Shown here piece by piece: positions 63,610-64,000 of a DNA stretch of 64,000 bases. This stretch comes from MWBF01 sp040772005 (lineage in GTDB: Bacteria > Chloroflexota > Anaerolineae > CG2-30-64-16). The DNA lies in the NCBI GenBank assembly GCA_040772005.1, contig JAXGYZ010000002.1, positions 992,001 to 1,056,000 of the forward strand, read 5' to 3'. Under the pieces are notes generated by a model that saw nothing but the letters and a program-made list of their open reading frames with translations, was not told the DNA's origin and did not search any database. Within the stretch, counting starts at the first letter, position 1, and each line of letters starts with the position of its first letter. A program made the translations under genes and the position numbers.

Positions 63610-63613
63610 GGCA

Positions 63614-64000
63614 TTAGATTCGTTCTTCAGCCAGCATATCGGTCAACGTGCGCGCCTCTGACGTGAGCCGCGCGGCCGTGGAAAGATTCAGGCCGCCGGT
63701 AACGAGGAGGCCGGCCAACAATAGAGCGATGAGCAGCGTCCCACCCGGTCCCAGATGGATTGCCTGCCCGCCGCCTACCAGGGCCGCAGACCCTAGGCTT
63801 GCCGCCGCAGCGACAAGCCTGGCCTTGCGCCGGTGCTTCCGATAGCCATAGATGCCGTGATGAAACGGCGCTTCCACCACGGTTCGCAGAGGCACGCGGG
63901 GCGTGAGCCCGGCTCGCAAGGGCTGAACCGCCCGCGCCAGCTCGAACTCTGCCAGGACACCGTAATGATCGGAGTAGCCCTTCAGGCCGTCGGGGTTGGG
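63614..64000 (-). CDS. Endonuclease/exonuclease/phosphatase-family protein, C-terminal part, with membrane tail
   Basis: The frame is open to the right edge of the window, so this is the 3' end of a gene (128 residues visible). The first visible residues read PNPDGLKGYSDHYGVLAEFEL; the SDHYGVLAEF block is the C-terminal catalytic His motif of the EEP (DNase I/sphingomyelinase-like) family. The remainder holds two hydrophobic helices (ARLVAAAASLGSAALVGGG and GTLLIALLLAGLLVTGG), so a membrane tail follows the catalytic domain. A phosphodiesterase or sphingomyelinase-like phospholipase is likely. Treating 63614-63919 as a separate small membrane protein would be wrong. Confidence 0.72.
   Translation of the reverse strand, partial: PNPDGLKGYSDHYGVLAEFELARAVQPLRAGLTPRVPLRTVVEAPFHHGIYGYRKHRRKARLVAAAASLGSAALVGGGQAIHLGPGGTLLIALLLAGLLVTGGLNLSTAARLTSEARTLTDMLAEERI

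Noticed and set aside
63614..63919. Separate 101-residue small membrane protein
   Set aside because: The frame continues to the window edge with an EEP-family motif, so it is the tail of a larger gene.

Overview
The window is high-GC bacterial DNA with densely packed genes and many intergenic inverted repeats. Gene content points to a member of the Chloroflexota: acyl-CoA carboxylase and methylmalonyl-CoA genes, a large carotenoid locus with a fused CrtYcd-type lycopene cyclase, CruF and CrtI-family desaturases, two ADP-glucose pyrophosphorylase paralogues, and typical GyrA, UvrB and Rho. An Anaerolineae-like or phototrophic relative is my best guess. The phylum is an inference from gene content, not from a marker-gene tree.

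Layout. (1) 1-11534, + strand: propionyl/acyl-CoA carboxylase (beta subunit tail, biotin carboxylase, biotin carrier), a fatty-acid-hydroxylase-type di-iron membrane enzyme, a B12-reactivation-domain protein, methylmalonyl-CoA mutase catalytic subunit, a hotdog thioesterase, methylmalonyl-CoA epimerase, an MFS transporter, a GNAT acetyltransferase, CutC, a small lipoprotein and a GH39 glycosidase. Together these convert propionyl-CoA to succinyl-CoA. (2) 11587-31900, - strand: two co-directional carotenoid gene sets. The proximal set runs from a strong promoter at 22221-22249 through a UGA-containing peroxiredoxin-like gene, a tocopherol-cyclase-like gene, an S51-like protein, an alpha/beta hydrolase, CruF, PlsY, a CruG/CrtQ-like glycosyltransferase, a CrtD-like desaturase, CrtI and a phytoene synthase, mostly with overlapping start and stop codons. 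The distal set runs from a promoter at 31872-31900 through a second phytoene synthase, a TIGR01777 protein, an SRPBCC protein, another CrtI-family enzyme, an LDH/MDH-like dehydrogenase, an aldo/keto reductase, an SDR, CrtYcd and a TetA-like exporter. The likely product is a monocyclic, hydroxylated and glycosylated (perhaps acylated) carotenoid. (3) 32082-40439, + strand: family 5 uracil-DNA glycosylase, an M24 peptidase, a lipoprotein, a DinB-like protein, the nickel-pincer cofactor operon larE-larB-larC, and an orphan histidine kinase. (4) 40498-45884, - strand: uvrB and gyrA. GyrA carries a long Lys/Ala/Pro/Thr-rich repetitive tail. (5) 46135-50352, + strand: a two-domain fasciclin lipoprotein, rho with a long leader, and a LysM/M23 peptidase. 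(6) 50498-54220, - strand: a large class A penicillin-binding protein. (7) 54422-58481: a GH32-like glycosidase (+), then two tandem GlgC paralogues (-), one of which has lost key catalytic-signature residues. (8) 58673-63585, + strand: feoA-feoB-feoC and two uroporphyrinogen-decarboxylase-family proteins. A partial endonuclease/exonuclease/phosphatase-family gene runs off the right edge (-).

The most striking observation is at 21706-22185. A peroxiredoxin-like gene with its own strong promoter and Shine-Dalgarno is interrupted by one in-frame TGA exactly where the first cysteine of a C-P-F-C redox motif belongs, with hairpins just downstream. This is the pattern of a selenocysteine-containing (U-P-F-C) protein, and the gene sits at the head of the carotenoid operon. 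Several families of palindromic repeats are scattered between genes, and some have become coding sequence: three copies encode an internal stretch of the CruG-like glycosyltransferase, and others supply the C-termini of CrtYcd, a CrtI-family enzyme and the tocopherol-cyclase-like protein.
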